Assembly: GCF_958295425.1 (NCBI RefSeq)
Contig: NC_081147.1
Span: forward strand, 5,043,290-5,107,289
Source of the DNA: Solea solea
Lineage: Eukaryota > Chordata > Actinopteri > Pleuronectiformes > Soleidae
Direction: 5' to 3'
Length of the DNA: 64,000 bases
Shown: positions 60,281-64,000 of the stretch, one piece after another
How the letters are laid out: each line of letters begins with the position of its first letter
How positions within the stretch are numbered: the first letter of the stretch is position 1
Made by a program: the position numbers and the translations under genes
Notes under the pieces: generated by a model
The model's database searches: none
Seen by the model: the letters and a program-made list of their open reading frames with translations, nothing else
What the model was told of the DNA's origin: nothing

Positions 60281-63257
60281 AACTGACAAGCTGGTGATGT
60301 ATTAAAACATGGGTTCCAATTACTGTACTTAACTTTGACTAGACATAGTTTCAAGGGATTAGTGTTCGACAAAAACTTTTTTCTGAAGCGAAACAGTAAC
60401 TAACTAATATCCTCACACTCATTATAGTGCCTGGTTTGGGGATCACATACTAATGACTAAGAGGAAATTATTGTTATAGACGTAGCAAGTTTGCAAACTT
60501 TCTCTTCCATTTTTTTTCCCTTTTCTTTCAACCATACAAAGGCAGGAATAGCAAGACAAAAACAAAAATAAAAAATACTCTGCTGCACCAAAAGCACAAC
60601 TTGTATTACAGACTCTTTAAGAACAAAATAAATAAATAAAGGTGGACAGCACACTGAGTTTTTCCATTAGGCAGAGGCGGTATTGCTTAGTGCAAGGTGA
60701 TTCAAGAAAGTCTGCCAAATATCATTAAATTTATGAAGACCATCAGTCATCTTGTATCGAACTTTCTCTATGTGTAATATGCCAGTAAGCTCAGTGAATC
60801 AGGTCCTAAAGTGAGGCACAGTCTCCAGTTTCCAGAGCCTCAAGATGACTCTGTTCACAATCACCATTCCGTACATAACAGTGCTTTTTTATAGAAACAT
60901 TAGTGAATTTGAAAACCACTAAACCCTTAGAACTCTTAGAACTGCTTTTTTCCATTGCTATGTTAAAACATCACATCACATGCGCATCACATCCAGGTGA
61001 AATAGTATAAAATATTGTGTGTAGCTTAGTTTTGGAATAATGGAGTCCATTAACCCATTCACGGGCACATTCATCCGATCTACTGAATAGAGGCTTTGCG
61101 CCACTGTCACTATTTGGTCAGTAACCCCGATGCATAGCTTTCTTGGAGGCACTGGGATGTAAATAACATAATAGACTTTATGCTGGATTATCGATATAAG
61201 CAGAAGAAAGGATGTCTTAACTATGAAACAGCAAAGGGAAATGTGTAGAAGCTGCTGGAATATAATAGAGTAGGAAGGGGCGTGATATTTTGAAAAATTA
61301 GAGTAGGTGAAGATCCATACTCGTTAGATCCTTTGTCCTGGAATGACGACCTGAAAATTCTGCCTTCAATGTTTTATCCCCACATCGTTAACTACCAATG
61401 CAAACTGGCAACGAACAAAGGTTGTCACAATTGGTTCCTTGGAAATCCTGGTTCAGTTTGGCCAGCCACAAACACAAAAAGAACTCCAAATGCTTTTCTC
61501 AGTCCAAACGATTATTACAGCGAAAACATGGCAATAATTGTCCTTTTTATAATCAGGAACTGTCACAAATTCAGTTTACTTTTTTTTGACGCAGGAAGCT
61601 GTTCTTGTTTTCAGATTGTACACAATCAACCAATTGATTATTAGGCAAGTAGATAGAAAAGCAGTTAGTTCATTATGATAATGGATAAAAGGGTCAATTG
61701 TACTACTGTTCACTCAATATTATTAAATAAATAGGTAAATAAATAGGCCTATGACAGATCTGTGTTTCATGACTTTTTCCTTTTCTCACCCCTCATTATT
61801 AAAAGAACAGAGCCACGCTGAATCCTCTGTGCTGCACTATGTACCGAACAGCCAGAAGGATGATTTTCTTTTATTTCACTTATCTTATTTTTTTTCATCC
61901 ACTTAGAATTCACACATACAGTAACAACCATTAAACACTGCAGACACTGGTCTCAACATGGAAGATGCCTTTGGTCTACAATGTTTTGTAATTCCCTATT
62001 TGTTTGTGGAAGATGACAGAACATGTGCTCATCTCTGCTTGACAATTTGACGACGTTCAGATTGAAATGTATTTATGTAAAAACAAAAACCTGGCAACAC
62101 TTCTGCAGGATAAGATGTTGCCATTGTACATTTCTGCAAAGCGCACACTGAGATCAAATTGTGTTAGTGTCAACAGATGTGCATGTCAACATAACAGTGT
62201 TAAAACTGCTTGTGATAAGACAGCATATTGCAATTTTGGTGTGGAAATATGTGCTGGGAAAGATCATAGTTTTCCTACATAGCATCGACATCCTCTCCAG
62301 AAACGACAACAAACTAAATACCCACGCAAAACTTAAAGTGTATGAAGCTACTGAACATTTAAAGATAAATAAAAAAAATGAGAAAATCTGGAATATCTTA
62401 TTTGAAGCACAATATTCTATCTCAACCTCATCCCAAATCTGCATGTTTTGGAATGTGCGAGGAAACCTTGCCAAATATGAATGATTAAAAAAAAACATTG
62501 CTGTGTGTTTAAAAATTAGGTTTCATATCATGTATAATGCTTTAGTTGTCAGTTTTTGTCTTTGTTTTGGACGCAGTTTGATGACATACTAGCCCTGCTA
62601 CAGTCCTGCTCTCTGTCTCCCTCTTTATCTATCAGTAATACTGCAGCCTCTGTCTTCTCTACTTCATTTCCTCATCTTTAGGGGTTTTAAATAAAGTGTC
62701 AGAGCGGTAAGAGACATTTTCAAGATAAAGGCAGTAGTGTAAGAGCCAGAGCGGTGACTCACCAGTGAATAGTAAATACTGATAAAGCTCACTGCGGGTA
62801 TAGTGTTTGAGGAGGAGTAATTCTCCCCATCTCTCCTTGTTCCATTTTTTTTTTCTATCTTTTGTTGTTCTGTTTTTTTCATGTCACTTTTCTAACTTAA
62901 TATAACATGCAAAGAGGTGAAACTGCAATTTTTTTTTTCTTCCCTGTACAGAATGTACAAAAGTGACACATCCCATTGTTTGTGGAGCAGGCTGAAAATT
63001 AAGGAAGGAATCGAGAAGAAATACAGAAACATTGCGATGTGCGGACAACTCCCTCAAAGCTATTAAAAAACTTTCAATTTATCTGATTTTTACAAATGTC
63101 ACCCACACTATTATGGTTTCTAATGTGCAGTTGAACTTAAAAAAAAACAATGTTTGATCTAACATCCCTCTATCTATCATTAGACCTGCAGGACGGTACA
63201 TTAGACAGAATGTACTACGGTCTTGAGTGGGTTGGGAGGAGAGACATTAGAGTTAAG

Positions 63258-63283
63258 TGTGCGTGTGTGTGTGTGTGTGTGTG
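63258..63283. repeat. (GT)n microsatellite with G run
   Basis: Thirteen GT-like units, followed by seven G. Confidence 0.9.
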
Positions 63284-63452
63284 GGGGGGTAATCAGTGTT
63301 AGGGTGTGATCCACACTTGACAGCCCCTGCCTCTCTGTGTCTGCAGGCAAGGCCACAACACCAGAAACACCCCAGCTGTCACACTGACAACTGGAAATGA
63401 CAGCAGAGACATCGCACTAATGAGTGAGAGTGTGAGTGTGTGTCTCACTCTC

Positions 63453-63454
<2 letters not shown>

Positions 63455-63487
<33 letters not shown>
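63455..63487. repeat. (GT)n microsatellite
   Basis: About 16 GT units; frames across it are artefacts on both strands. Confidence 0.9.
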
Positions 63488-63488
<1 letters not shown>

Positions 63489-64000
63489 CCTTAGGGCTGG
63501 CAGTGCAGGCAAGACACCCGCGTGTGGGAAGGTTAAACATGTTTTCATGCCTCATCCTGAGTCCCCCTCCCTCCAACACACCTGCACATATGATTATCTC
63601 AAAAGGCATAATTATAATTATTATGGGTGTACATTTTGGTTCTTGTGTAAACTGGATATAGTGTATACACGTACAAGCCACAACATATGAGTACCGTCCT
63701 CCTTCCTCATCCCCCGCTAGTTACTTTGATCAACAACATAAATTTTAGCTGATAACATCATTATTATTATTACTATTATTACACACTCACACGCTACAGG
63801 GCAGTAGTACCAGCTGGAGCTTTCCTTTGCATATCATTCAGTATTTCATGAGGCTCCATCCATTAAAGTAACACATACTGTCATCAATCTCTGCACTTTA
63901 TCAACAAGCAGCCTCCGATTCTTAAAGTGACGCTCAATTAATTCCTAACAGGAGTGTACGCGTCGCAACCGCCGTGCACGCACAAGTGTTCTGTTTGCAC

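Larger units (their letters stand above)
60281..64000. other. Unassigned spacer with GT microsatellites
   Basis: No gene recognised in 3.7 kb. Overlapping opposite-strand frames at 62154-62498 (107 and 114 codons) have no recognisable domain. (GT)n at 63258-63283 followed by a G run, and (GT)n at 63455-63487. Confidence 0.45.

Noticed and set aside
62154..62498. Overlapping 107- and 114-codon frames on both strands
   Set aside because: No recognisable domain on either strand and no supporting signals.
63258..63487. Tandem array or CRISPR-like spacing
   Set aside because: Only dinucleotide GT microsatellites; no regular repeat-spacer structure occurs anywhere in the window.

Overview
The window looks like a gene-poor stretch of a teleost fish chromosome. 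The case for teleost is the mix of decayed transposons: L2-clade LINEs, a solitary LINE/SINE tail of the eel UnaL2 type, a Dong/R4 (Rex6-like) LINE with a restriction-like endonuclease, an RTE-like LINE, and Tc1, mariner, piggyBac, hAT and Ty3/gypsy remnants. Dinucleotide microsatellites and A+T-rich spacer lie between them. I found no exon that I can assign to a host protein-coding gene and no tRNA, rRNA, snoRNA or known microRNA. All recognisable protein similarity belongs to mobile elements, and nearly all of it is broken.

Layout: 0.65-1.1 kb L2 reverse-transcriptase remnant; 2.0-2.3 kb L1-like C-terminus; 3.3-5.7 kb an unnamed repeat, a TGGCAC-ended MITE and a LINE ORF1 with an esterase-like motif; 11.5-13.2 kb second copy of the unnamed repeat, a perfect hairpin and a mariner remnant; 14.7-15.05 kb L2 C-terminus; 19.8-20.8 kb a 424-bp hAT-type MITE with an 8-bp target duplication inside an older repeat, followed by a Tc1 transposase end; 24.6-26.4 kb a common interspersed repeat and a piggyBac remnant; 29.8 kb UnaL2-like tail; 32.3-34.6 kb Dong/R4 remnant and another L2 piece; 37.1-38.2 kb three repeats side by side; 43.8-45.7 kb a complete TGGCAC MITE and a Ty3/gypsy pol remnant; 47.5-48.9 kb a roughly 1.06-kb TIR element followed by an RTE-like 3' end; 54.1-55.3 kb a LINE split by another TGGCAC MITE; 56.4-57.2 kb two further LINE-like pieces; 60.2 kb a short L2 piece.

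The genes do not form a working system. The interest lies in the layering of insertions, which can be ordered in time, in repeat families supported by several copies inside the window, and in three or four quiet stretches (about 38.9-39.6, 42.8-43.6 and 55.7-56.3 kb) whose texture resembles vertebrate conserved noncoding DNA. That last point is an impression and needs cross-species alignment. I did not find evidence for an undescribed biological system.
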